Assembly (NCBI RefSeq): GCF_013409995.1
Contig: NZ_JACCBX010000014.1
Location: forward strand, 62,001 to 126,000
DNA: 64,000 bases
Origin: Neobacillus driksii
GTDB taxonomy: Bacteria; Bacillota; Bacilli; Bacillales; Cytobacillaceae
Reading direction: 5' to 3'
The first letter of the stretch is position 1, and every line of letters starts with the position of its first letter. Positions 57,578 through 64,000 of this stretch are shown one piece after another. Below the pieces are notes generated by a model. It did no database searches and had not been told where the DNA came from. It saw only the letters and a list, made by a program, of their open reading frames with translations. The position numbers were made by a program, and so were the translations under genes.

Positions 57578-57590
57578 TGACATCATGTCA
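57578..57590. promoter_or_regulatory. TetR operator O3
   Basis: TGACATCATGTCA, 29 bases from O2. Three such sites suggest cooperative binding. Confidence 0.7.
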
Positions 57591-57595
57591 TTTTT

Positions 57596-57676
57596 GGTGC
57601 CTGTCACCTTTTTGAAAAAGCCATAGGGACGGTTCTTTTGGCCTAATCTCATTTAGCAACTTGGTGCCAGGCACCA
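57596..57676 (+). repeat. Cluster of type B and type A dispersed repeats
   Basis: ggtgcctgtcacc (57596-57608), the type A core catagggacggttcttttgg (57622-57641) and the palindrome tggtgccaggcacca (57662-57676) follow each other. Both families meet only here in the window. Confidence 0.7.
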
Positions 57677-57770
57677 TCAAGAAAGTGAGAGTATGACCTA
57701 TTCTAAAAAGTGACGCTTTTTCTATGAACCTTCACTATGAATTCCTGCACTAATAAGGAAATCGAAGGAA

Positions 57771-57960
57771 CTAATCAAACGATTAGTTAAAATCATAAAT
57801 TGTTGAAGCATGATAGAAAAAGTAGACTCGTAGTTTTTATTGGGGTTTTGCTGAAAAATAACAAAAAGCTGACCTTTTCCTTCGACAGATATTTTTCGTG
57901 AGAACTGGCTAAAGTTCGTTTTTAAAAAGGGATAAAACCATATTTAATCAAACGATTAGC
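57771..57960 (+). repeat. About 190-bp dispersed element, copy B
   Basis: Starts with the palindrome ctaatcaaacgattag and ends with ttaatcaaacgattag, with AATCAAACG at 57773 and 57946. The second half (57881-57960) aligns with 16310-16390 at roughly 80 percent by eye, including gttcgttttt, aaagggataaa and tttaatcaaacgatt. The middle parts are not clearly similar. Confidence 0.55.
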
Positions 57961-58096
57961 TAAGAAAAAATGGCTCGTATATTGCAGTAGAATATCGGTT
58001 TTTGGCTAATAGAAATCATCCCTTATTGTACAGCTAGTCTTATAGGTTCAGTGACGCTAAATTTTACTAAATAGTTGAAATATTCAATTTAAACAT

Positions 58097-58126
58097 TTGA
58101 CAAATTTGTAACGATGATAATAGAAT
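58097..58126 (+). promoter_or_regulatory. Sigma-A promoter of the ABC importer operon
   Basis: TTGACA (58097-58102), an 18-base spacer, then TAGAAT (58121-58126), about 65 bases before the TTG start. Confidence 0.65.
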
Positions 58127-58129
58127 GTA

Positions 58130-58162
58130 TTTGTATATAAAATACTGTTTTGTATATAAAAC
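58130..58162 (+). promoter_or_regulatory. Direct repeat of TTTGTATATAAAA after the promoter
   Basis: Copies at 58130-58142 and 58149-58161, 19 bases apart, lie between the promoter and the start codon. They could be an operator for an unidentified repressor. Confidence 0.45.
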
Positions 58163-58191
58163 AAATAATCTTTTTTCAGGGGGGATTTACT

Positions 58192-59256
58192 TTGTTAAAG
58201 AAAAAAATTTTAACAGCTATTTTACTATGTTTTGTGTTGGTGGTTTCTGCTTGTAGTCAAGGGAAAGAAACAACTACAGATACTAAAGGGGAATCAGGGG
58301 ATAAAATGACTACGCTTACTTTTTCAGAGCCTGCTCGAATTTTATCTGTGGCCCCATTATATGTAGCGATTGAACAAGGATACTTCAAAGAAGAAGGAAT
58401 TGAAGCGAAGATTGCCTCAGGCGGCGGCGGCGCACAAGTCATTGCATCGATTTTGTCTGGTGAAGCACAGTTTGCCGTTTCTGGCCCTAGAAGTATGTTC
58501 ACTCCGCTTGATAAAGGCGAAGATTTGGTAGCGATTCAATCTTTAAATTCTGCCCTGACCTATCAAATAACACTATCAAAACAATACCAAGATAAGAGGA
58601 AGATTTCTAAAGATTCATCACTCAAGGAGAGAATTTCGGCATTGGATGGCGCAACGATAGGGACAAACTTAGTTGGTGATTCTGGAGACGTTTATACACG
58701 CTATTTAATGAAATTGCATGGTGTCGATCCTAATTCTCTTGAAACCGTTAAACTAGCAGGAGATGGACCGAAAATTGGCGGCATGCAAGAGGGAATAGTT
58801 GACGGTGGTATTGCCTCACCTCCAATGGGGCTGCAAGCAGCTAGTAAAGATGTGGGAGATGTAGTCATCAATACAATGGAAGAGCCAATGTATGCAAACA
58901 TGGTTTGGGAAGTGGTGTTTGCAGATCGAAAGTTTTTAGAGAAAAATCATGAAATATCTTTAAAGGTAGTTAGGGCCATTGGTAAAGGCATGGAATTCAC
59001 ACGGGATAACCCGAGAGAAGCAGCAGAGTCGATTACCTCCTATTTTGAAGGTATTGATGTAGATATCCTTGAACAATCTCTCATTGGTTTAAAAGACACT
59101 TTTAAAGGTTATGGAGAAATGACTCAGGAAGCTTGGGATAATGCTCAGGACCCACTGATTGAATATGGCGACATATCAGGTGTGAAGACGAAACAAGACA
59201 CAACGGAAGATGTTATTTGGACAAATAGCTATATTGAAGAAGCCTTTAAAAAATAA
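58192..59256 (+). CDS. ABC importer substrate-binding lipoprotein, SsuA/TauA/NMT1-like
   Basis: From the TTG at 58192, seven bases after AGGGGGG, the protein has 354 residues. The lipoprotein signal ends VVSACSQG with the Cys near 21. The fold is of the NMT1/THI5-like group that binds sulfonates, taurine, nitrate or pyrimidine precursors: SVAPLYVAIEQGYFKEEGIE (about 65-84), GGGGAQVIASILSGEAQFAVSG, then GATIGTNLVGDSGDVYTRY. The substrate cannot be read from sequence. It is the first gene of an A-B-C operon. The frame extension to 58150 overlaps the direct repeat and lacks a ribosome binding site. Confidence 0.87.
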   Translation: MLKKKILTAILLCFVLVVSACSQGKETTTDTKGESGDKMTTLTFSEPARILSVAPLYVAIEQGYFKEEGIEAKIASGGGGAQVIASILSGEAQFAVSGPRSMFTPLDKGEDLVAIQSLNSALTYQITLSKQYQDKRKISKDSSLKERISALDGATIGTNLVGDSGDVYTRYLMKLHGVDPNSLETVKLAGDGPKIGGMQEGIVDGGIASPPMGLQAASKDVGDVVINTMEEPMYANMVWEVVFADRKFLEKNHEISLKVVRAIGKGMEFTRDNPREAAESITSYFEGIDVDILEQSLIGLKDTFKGYGEMTQEAWDNAQDPLIEYGDISGVKTKQDTTEDVIWTNSYIEEAFKK

Positions 59257-59286
59257 TGATAGCTTGAAGGAGTGATTGATAACGTT

Positions 59287-60105
59287 ATGGGGACGGCAGC
59301 AACACTACAAAATTTGAAATTATCCACTCGCTTTTTAGATGTCACCTACGTCAACAATAAAACAGGTGCAGAAGTGATGGCCCTGGAGAATATAAACTTA
59401 GACATTAAAGATGGTGAATTTATTTGTATTGTCGGACCAAGCGGCTGTGGAAAAACTACGTTTTTAAATACGGTAGTAGGATTATTGAAGCCTAGCAGAG
59501 GAGAAATCCTGCTAGATCAAAAGAAAATTGAGGGACCTGGTAACGATCGAGCGATGGTTTTTCAAAATCCAAGCCTTTTACCATGGAGAACCGTTCTGGA
59601 TAATGTTCTATATGGGGTTGAGCTTCAAAAACAATTATCCGCAGATAAAAAGCAGGAAGCCAAAGAATTTATTGAGATGGTTGGCTTAAAAGGATATGAA
59701 AATCATTATCCCCATGAATTATCAGGGGGAATGCAGCAGAGGGTAAACTTAGCTCGGGCCTTAACCGTTAATCCATCATTACTGCTGCTAGATGAACCAT
59801 TTTCTGCCTTAGATGCCCAAACCAGAGAATTTATGCAAGGTGAGCTGCTCAGGATATGGAGTGAGACAAAAAAGACAAGTCTTTTTATTACACACCAAAT
59901 TGATGAAGCGGTATTTTTAGCAGATCGGGTCTTCGTCTTTGGGGCAAGACCCGGACGTGTCGTAGAGGTTATTGATGTGAATATTCCTAGACCAAGAGAT
60001 CTGCATGTTAAACGAAGTCCTGAGTTTGTTCATTTAGTAGATCATATTTGGTCGATTATTGAAAAGGAATCATCAAAACAAGGGTTTGATAACAAAGGGA
60101 AGTAG
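59287..60105 (+). CDS. ABC importer ATPase, SsuB/TauB-like
   Basis: The ATPase has Walker A GPSGCGKTT, Q-loop MVFQNPSLLPWRTVLDNV (the LLPW motif is typical of the SsuB/TauB/NrtD group), signature LSGGMQQRVNLARAL, Walker B LLLLDEPFSALD and H-loop ITHQIDEAV. The start is unclear. ATG 59287 gives 272 residues but is 14 bases from AAGGAG, and the GTG at 59272 overlaps that site. It powers import with the permease encoded next and the binding protein encoded before. Confidence 0.9.
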   Translation: MGTAATLQNLKLSTRFLDVTYVNNKTGAEVMALENINLDIKDGEFICIVGPSGCGKTTFLNTVVGLLKPSRGEILLDQKKIEGPGNDRAMVFQNPSLLPWRTVLDNVLYGVELQKQLSADKKQEAKEFIEMVGLKGYENHYPHELSGGMQQRVNLARALTVNPSLLLLDEPFSALDAQTREFMQGELLRIWSETKKTSLFITHQIDEAVFLADRVFVFGARPGRVVEVIDVNIPRPRDLHVKRSPEFVHLVDHIWSIIEKESSKQGFDNKGK

Positions 60106-60126
60106 TAATGGGAAAGGGGGAGTTTT

Positions 60127-60951
60127 ATGACTCAGAGTAATCTCCAAGCTGTACAATCAGAGCCTAAAATAAAAAAGAAATGGAAATTAAAAAAAGAAAG
60201 CAAGACTTACATGATTAGTTCTGTTTCCGTTCTACTGTTTCTTCTTTTTTGGGAGATTGCCTCTCAAAATGAATGGATCAATCCTTTATTTATAAGTTCT
60301 CCAATTGAAATTGTAAAAGCAGCCGTCGTAATGGTCCAGGAAGTCTCCTTTTGGGAAAATATGAAAGTAAGTGGGTATGAATTTATAGCGGGATTTGCCT
60401 TGGCTATATTTATTGGAATCCCTATAGGTGTATTCTCAGGCTGGAACCCCTACTTTTCTGCCGTTGTGAATCCGTTCATTTCAGGATTATATGTAACGCC
60501 TAAAGTGGCCCTTTTGCCAGTGATTGTTATTGCATTTGGAATTGGACCTGCATCAAAAATTGTTATCGTTTTTTTGATGGCTTTCTTTCCAATCGTCATG
60601 AGTGCACAAAAGGCGATGTTAACTTTGGACCAAAACTTAATCAAGGCAGCCAGAACGTTTAATGCAAGTGAGTTTCAAATTTTCAAAACCATTGCCTTAC
60701 CATCTACCGTACCATTCCTTTTAAATGGTATAAGACTAGGAATTGGTCAAGGCCTCATAGCTGTAGTAGTGGGGGAGTTATTCGCTTCAACAGCTGGTAT
60801 TGGATATCAATTAACAAGCAACGGGCAGAATTTACAAACGGATCGTATGTTTGTTGGTGTGTTAGTCATTACCATAACAGGGTTAATCCTTACTACATTA
60901 TTAGGTGTTATTGAAAGACGATTTTCATCCTGGAGACCGGACCATAGGTAA
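60127..60951 (+). CDS. ABC importer permease, SsuC/TauC-like
   Basis: The 274-residue protein has a basic N-terminal tail (about 1-28, KIKKKWKLKKESK) and about six helices. The coupling loop is LIKAARTFNASEFQIFKTIALPSTVP (about 173-198, in pieces), and PKVALLPVIVIAFGIGPASK is the hallmark of this permease group. It follows the ATPase by 21 bases with a GAAAGGGGGAG site. A terminator lies 41 bases downstream. No enzyme gene such as ssuD lies in the operon, so cargo assignment to sulfonates is not supported beyond family likeness. Confidence 0.9.
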   Translation: MTQSNLQAVQSEPKIKKKWKLKKESKTYMISSVSVLLFLLFWEIASQNEWINPLFISSPIEIVKAAVVMVQEVSFWENMKVSGYEFIAGFALAIFIGIPIGVFSGWNPYFSAVVNPFISGLYVTPKVALLPVIVIAFGIGPASKIVIVFLMAFFPIVMSAQKAMLTLDQNLIKAARTFNASEFQIFKTIALPSTVPFLLNGIRLGIGQGLIAVVVGELFASTAGIGYQLTSNGQNLQTDRMFVGVLVITITGLILTTLLGVIERRFSSWRPDHR

Positions 60952-60991
60952 TTGGGTCAGAACACCGTTCAGTTGTGGTTTTAAAGTAATG

Positions 60992-61019
60992 GTGGAGAGT
61001 TGAGCTCTCCGCTTTTTTT
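60992..61019 (+). terminator. Terminator of the ABC importer operon
   Basis: Stem GGAGAG/CTCTCC (60994-60999, 61005-61010) with a 5-base loop, then a run of seven T. Confidence 0.75.
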
Positions 61020-61192
61020 GGTCAAAAGGTAGGGTTATAAATGGGTTTGCTTTTCGCATTGCAGCTGAAAATCATAGGAATAATCTCATATTGATATACT
61101 TTTTAAAAATGAAGTCTATAAAGTCGGAATGTTGTTAATTATATGATTTAATAGAGTAATACGGTAAAGTAGTGAAAAGGAGTGGAAGATAG

Positions 61193-62092
61193 TTGTTAAC
61201 GAACCATTTAGACTTTAGACTTGAACCGCAATTAAAGGAACTCTATGAGGAACATAAGAGAAGGGCTGCAAAAATAGATTGGGGCTATCATGATTTCTTG
61301 CCTTGGGATAAAGCGCAGGATTTTAAGAGAGTACCCTGGAATCCTGAACAGGTAACACTGCCGCCAGGCGTGGTAACGGCTGTAGAGACGGCTCTTTTGA
61401 CTGAGGTTAATCTACCTTGGTTCACATCCCATCTCGATCAAACTTTTAAAGGATCGCTTTCTGTCATCAAGGATTTTGTCCATACCTGGACAGCAGAAGA
61501 AGACCAACATTCCAATCTGTTGGAGACCTATCTATTGATTACAAGAAATGCAGACCCCAAGCGAATCCGTCAATTGCATAAGCAGACAGTAGAAGGTGGT
61601 TGGGAGCCGGATTTTCATACCCCTTTTGAGACAATGGTTTATACGTCACTCCAGGAACTTGCAACTATGGTGTTTTATTATAATGTTGCAAAGGTAGCGG
61701 GATCGCATGATAAAGAATTAGCTACGCTCCTCAGACGTCTCGCCAAGGATGAAACGCTACATTATGCTTTTTATCGCGATGTTATCAAATTACATTTGCA
61801 GTTGGAACCGAATTATTGTTACTACCTAGGTTATGTGATTAAAAATTTCCAAATGCCAGGTACAGTCATGCCTGATTTTGAAGACCGCATGTCAATTATT
61901 GCAAAGGAAGCCAATTACGGGCCGCTTGAATATTTTGATCAAGTGCTGGATGTCATTGTTGACTATTGGGACATTGAGAATCTTAGACCGATTGCTCCGG
62001 AAGCTGAAAAGGCTCGTTTGGATATTCTTAATTACCATGCAAGGCTTAAACGTGTAAGAGATCGATTTTACGCTGCTGCAAACCGCAATTAA
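61193..62092 (+). CDS. Acyl-ACP desaturase-like di-iron protein (plant stearoyl-ACP desaturase family)
   Basis: The 299-residue protein belongs to the soluble FA_desaturase_2 family. Di-iron ligands are visible: Glu in TALLTEVNLPWF (about 69), the E-E-x2-H motif in TAEEDQHSNLL (about 103-107), Glu in TSLQELATMVFY, and D-E-x2-H in AKDETLHYAFYRD (about 185-189). Plant and actinobacterial members insert a double bond into acyl-ACP with oxygen and ferredoxin. Bacillaceae usually use membrane Des enzymes, so this soluble type is less usual and may be acquired. The TTG start is ten bases after AAGGAG. Related ferritin-like oxidases cannot be fully excluded. Confidence 0.85.
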   Translation: MLTNHLDFRLEPQLKELYEEHKRRAAKIDWGYHDFLPWDKAQDFKRVPWNPEQVTLPPGVVTAVETALLTEVNLPWFTSHLDQTFKGSLSVIKDFVHTWTAEEDQHSNLLETYLLITRNADPKRIRQLHKQTVEGGWEPDFHTPFETMVYTSLQELATMVFYYNVAKVAGSHDKELATLLRRLAKDETLHYAFYRDVIKLHLQLEPNYCYYLGYVIKNFQMPGTVMPDFEDRMSIIAKEANYGPLEYFDQVLDVIVDYWDIENLRPIAPEAEKARLDILNYHARLKRVRDRFYAAANRN

Positions 62093-62128
62093 AGGTGCGG
62101 TTGTGGGATCTCTCTGCGAAATTTTTAT

Positions 62129-62212
62129 GCAGGTAGGCTGTTTAATCAGGCAGGTAAACAAATGAATAATGCAGGTAGGGAAGAGATTTTGGCAGGTAAG
62201 AGTTTTTTTATG
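62129..62212 (+). repeat. 21-bp-period array of four GCAGGTA units
   Basis: GCAGGTA begins at 62129, 62150, 62171 and 62192, an exact 21-base period; the other 14 bases of each unit vary. Extra GCAGGTA or ACAGGTA copies lie near 62335 and 62361 out of phase. In the frame of the upstream desaturase gene each unit reads A-G-(R/K) plus four residues, but this frame starts after the desaturase stop and has no start of its own. Confidence 0.65.
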
Positions 62213-62277
62213 AAAAATATTATAATAAAATACGTTTACTTCCTTGAATTTCGTCTATTTCTATCCTCAATTACCAG

Positions 62278-62302
62278 AGTCAGGTGGTCGCCTGACTTTT
62301 TT
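62278..62302 (+). terminator. Terminator downstream of the desaturase gene
   Basis: Perfect 7-bp stem AGTCAGG/CCTGACT (62278-62284, 62291-62297) followed by a T-run. Confidence 0.78.
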
Positions 62303-62378
62303 CAGTTAATTGGACATGCCTTTGAAGTGAATCTACAGGTAAATGAGAGTTTAGTTTTTAGCAGGTAAGCAGAACCGG

Positions 62379-62390
62379 GTGCCAGGCACC
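62379..62390 (+). repeat. Dispersed repeat type B, palindromic copy
   Basis: ggtgccaggcacc lies just past the 3' end of the HNH gene. It matches the palindrome at 57663-57675. Confidence 0.65.
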
Positions 62391-62434
62391 ATGTCACAAT
62401 GGCTTATTAAGATAACTGATCAACTCCACCTTGG

Positions 62435-62722
62435 CTAACGTTTCCGTTTCCGCTCATTAGACTTTTTTATTTTCATTAGTTTTGTGGAAGGTTGTTTCCG
62501 TATCCATTTTAGATATCGTGAAAGTTGGGGATCTTTCTTTAATTCTGGGATGGTTGTTAAACGTGCTGCAATTTCTGCATTTGTATAAATGGCATGGATT
62601 TGTTTATGGCAAGGAATACATAAATTGGCCGTCGGACCAAATGTACCGCCCATTTCCTTAGGCAGCAAATGATGGACAGTTGTCTCAACCTCCTCTCGCT
62701 CACAAAGTTCACATGTACTCAT
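62435..62722 (-). CDS. Small HNH domain protein
   Basis: The 95-residue protein begins with a C-x2-C pair (CELCER, 4-9) and has the HNH core HHLLPKEMGGTFGPTANLCI split into TVHHLLPKEMGG (about 15-26) and NLCIPCHKQIHA (about 33-44). This gives a beta-beta-alpha-metal nuclease fold with a zinc held by two C-x2-C pairs. The tail (about 65-95) is very basic. The ATG follows a strong AAGGAGGAA. Stand-alone HNH proteins of this size occur widely in Bacillus and may nick DNA or RNA. The biological role is unknown, and no mobile element surrounds it. Confidence 0.85.
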   Translation of the reverse strand: MSTCELCEREEVETTVHHLLPKEMGGTFGPTANLCIPCHKQIHAIYTNAEIAARLTTIPELKKDPQLSRYLKWIRKQPSTKLMKIKKSNERKRKR

Positions 62723-63002
62723 TCGTATTCCTCCTTAACGATTCCTATCCATTTCTAGGGCTCTGTAATTAAAAAATTTGCACCAGACGACAAGTTGATT
62801 TAACAAGATGTATATATTTATTTGCATTTATTCTTTTGTACATTCATTGCACTCAAATATGTATGTGTAAATTACCAGGGCCACTCTGTGACCAGGTAGT
62901 ACTTTTATAAAAAGACTTATGATGGATGTTCGTCCAAGCCATTTTCAATATTCTTAATAAACTAGCTATATAAATAGGTTTGTTAAGAAGGGAGAAAGGA
63001 AA

Positions 63003-64000
63003 ATGCCAGGTAAGAAAAAACACCATAAGCATCATCGTGGTAAAGGCCAGAAAGACAAAAAGGAAAAACACGATCATAACGATAAGCATGATGGTGGCAA
63101 TAAGCAAGATCAAAATGACAAGCACGGTGGCAATAAGCAAGATCAAAATGACAAGCACGGTGGCAATAAACAGGATAAAAATGACAAGCATGGTGGCGGC
63201 AATAAGCAGGACAAAAACGATAAGCATGGAGGTGGGAATAAGCACGACAATAACGACAAGCACTGTGGCGACAATAAGCAGGACAAGAACGATAACAAGC
63301 ATGATGATTGTATGAAGCAGGATGATAAAGACAAACATGATTGTGGCTGTAAAAAGCAGGACAATAACAACAAGCATGATGATTGCAACAAAAAGGACAA
63401 GAATGACAAACACCATGATTGTGGCTGTAAAAAGCAGGACAATAACAACAAGCATGATGATTGCCAAAAGCAGGACAAGAATGACAAACATGATTGTGGC
63501 TGTAAAAAGCAGGACAATAACGACAAGCATGATGATTGCAACAAAAAGGACAAGAATGACAAACACCATGATTGTGGCTGTAAAAAGCAAAACAAAAACA
63601 ACCACCACAATGATGGCGGCAAGTGGGACAATAACAACGGGCATGATGATTACGACAAACAGGACATGAAAAACAAACACCATGATTGTGGCTGTAAAAA
63701 GCAAAACAAAAACAACCACCACAATGATGGCGGCAAGTGGGACAATAACAACAGGCATGATGATTGCAACAAAAAGGACAAGAATGACAAACACCATGAT
63801 TGTGGCTGTAAAAAGCAAAACAAAAACAACCACCACAATGATGGCGGCAAGTGGGACAATAACAACGGGCATGATGATTACGACAAACAGGACATGAAAA
63901 ACAAACACCATGATTGTGGCTGTAACAAACAAGACGACAGATGGGGTCAAATGAATGATAATGATTATAATCATTACCAAAAGCAAAACAATGATTATAA
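63003..64000 (+). CDS. Highly repetitive His/Asp/Lys/Asn/Cys-rich protein, partial (3' end beyond the window)
   Basis: An ATG at 63003 after GGGAGAAAGGA opens a frame with no stop for the remaining 332 codons. The leader is basic and His-rich (MPGKKKHHKHHRGKG). Residues about 31-95 hold 10-14 residue units around GGNKQDxNDKH. From about residue 100 there are seven HDCGC motifs (DNA at 63342, 63420, 63495, 63573, 63687, 63801, 63915). The first are 25-26 residues apart and the last four exactly 38 residues (114 bp) apart. Nearly no hydrophobic residues are present, so it is disordered. Metal binding or a spore coat/exosporium role is a guess. The long reverse-strand ORF here is a shadow. Confidence 0.8.
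   Translation, partial: MPGKKKHHKHHRGKGQKDKKEKHDHNDKHDGGNKQDQNDKHGGNKQDQNDKHGGNKQDKNDKHGGGNKQDKNDKHGGGNKHDNNDKHCGDNKQDKNDNKHDDCMKQDDKDKHDCGCKKQDNNNKHDDCNKKDKNDKHHDCGCKKQDNNNKHDDCQKQDKNDKHDCGCKKQDNNDKHDDCNKKDKNDKHHDCGCKKQNKNNHHNDGGKWDNNNGHDDYDKQDMKNKHHDCGCKKQNKNNHHNDGGKWDNNNRHDDCNKKDKNDKHHDCGCKKQNKNNHHNDGGKWDNNNGHDDYDKQDMKNKHHDCGCNKQDDRWGQMNDNDYNHYQKQNNDY

Noticed and set aside
62129-62212. CRISPR or VNTR with conserved unit
   Set aside because: Only 7 of 21 bases are conserved per unit, far too short for CRISPR repeats.
62162-62368. 68-codon ORF through the GCAGGTA array
   Set aside because: The ATG has no ribosome binding site, and the second half passes through a terminator hairpin. Kept only as a note on the repeat frame.
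62853-63986. 377-codon reverse-strand ORF rich in Val, Ile, Leu and Phe
   Set aside because: It is the mirror of the His/Asp/Lys repeat gene on the plus strand. It has no ribosome binding site, and its extreme composition follows from the antisense of the repeats.

Overview
The window looks like chromosome from an AT-rich, low-GC Gram-positive spore-former of the family Bacillaceae (Bacillus, Neobacillus or Mesobacillus type). The reasons are strong GGAGG-type ribosome binding sites, TTG and GTG starts, rho-independent terminators, cre, Fur, Pho and SigL-type sites, and close resemblance of many products to Bacillus subtilis proteins (RocE, GudB, YclQ, YodR/S/T, KamA). No rRNA, tRNA, CRISPR array, prophage or intact insertion sequence was seen. 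Several short dispersed repeat families and at least two gene remnants were seen.

Layout. 1-2,654: end of a methyltransferase gene, two tiny ORFs and a divergent CdaR-type regulator. 2,985-9,833: a D-glucarate/galactarate operon (DapA-family lyase, GntP permease, tartronate semialdehyde reductase, glucarate dehydratase, glycerate kinase) and a GntR/FadR regulator. The divergent control region holds a cre site, an 18-bp direct repeat and a 34-bp near-palindrome. 10,106-17,488: a two-component system, an MFS exporter, three small membrane proteins and small conserved proteins. 17,760-33,736: amino-acid catabolism. A decayed glutamate dehydrogenase gene is followed by RocR-like activator sites, a sigma-54 promoter and a RocE-like permease. 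PdxS, a DUF3870 protein and a long gene train come next: CoA-transferase A/B, thiolase, two class III aminotransferases, a GabD-like dehydrogenase, an M81 hydrolase, a GNAT acetyltransferase, lysine 2,3-aminomutase, a YokU-like protein and a LysP permease.

34,354-38,489: a PAP2 phosphatase, a secreted YHYH protein with two small ORFs nearby, and a single-domain secreted metallophosphoesterase. 38,723-50,663: a complete C-P lyase locus, PHP phosphodiesterase - hexapeptide transferase - phnF G H I J K M L D C E1 E2. It carries Pho-box-like repeats and two copies of a probable PhnF operator. 51,018-57,488: a CWB2 surface protein, an orphan PhnD-like binding protein, a Fur-controlled YclQ-like siderophore binding protein, a glycosyltransferase remnant, and an EmrB-type exporter with its TetR regulator and three operators. 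58,192-60,951: an SsuABC/TauABC-like ABC importer. 61,193-64,000: a plant-type acyl-ACP desaturase homologue, a 21-bp-period repeat, an HNH protein, and the start of a very repetitive His/Asp/Lys/Cys protein that runs off the window.

How the genes may work together. The most coherent system is a proposed complete route from lysine to succinate through acetylated beta-lysine intermediates: LysP uptake, KamA, GNAT acetylation, transamination, CoA activation, thiolysis, deacetylation (perhaps by the M81 protein), then GabT and GabD. PdxS next door could supply PLP. The second is a C-P lyase operon in which a PHP-domain enzyme probably stands in for PhnP and PhnN. Function calls rest on reading the proteins by eye. 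No database search was run.
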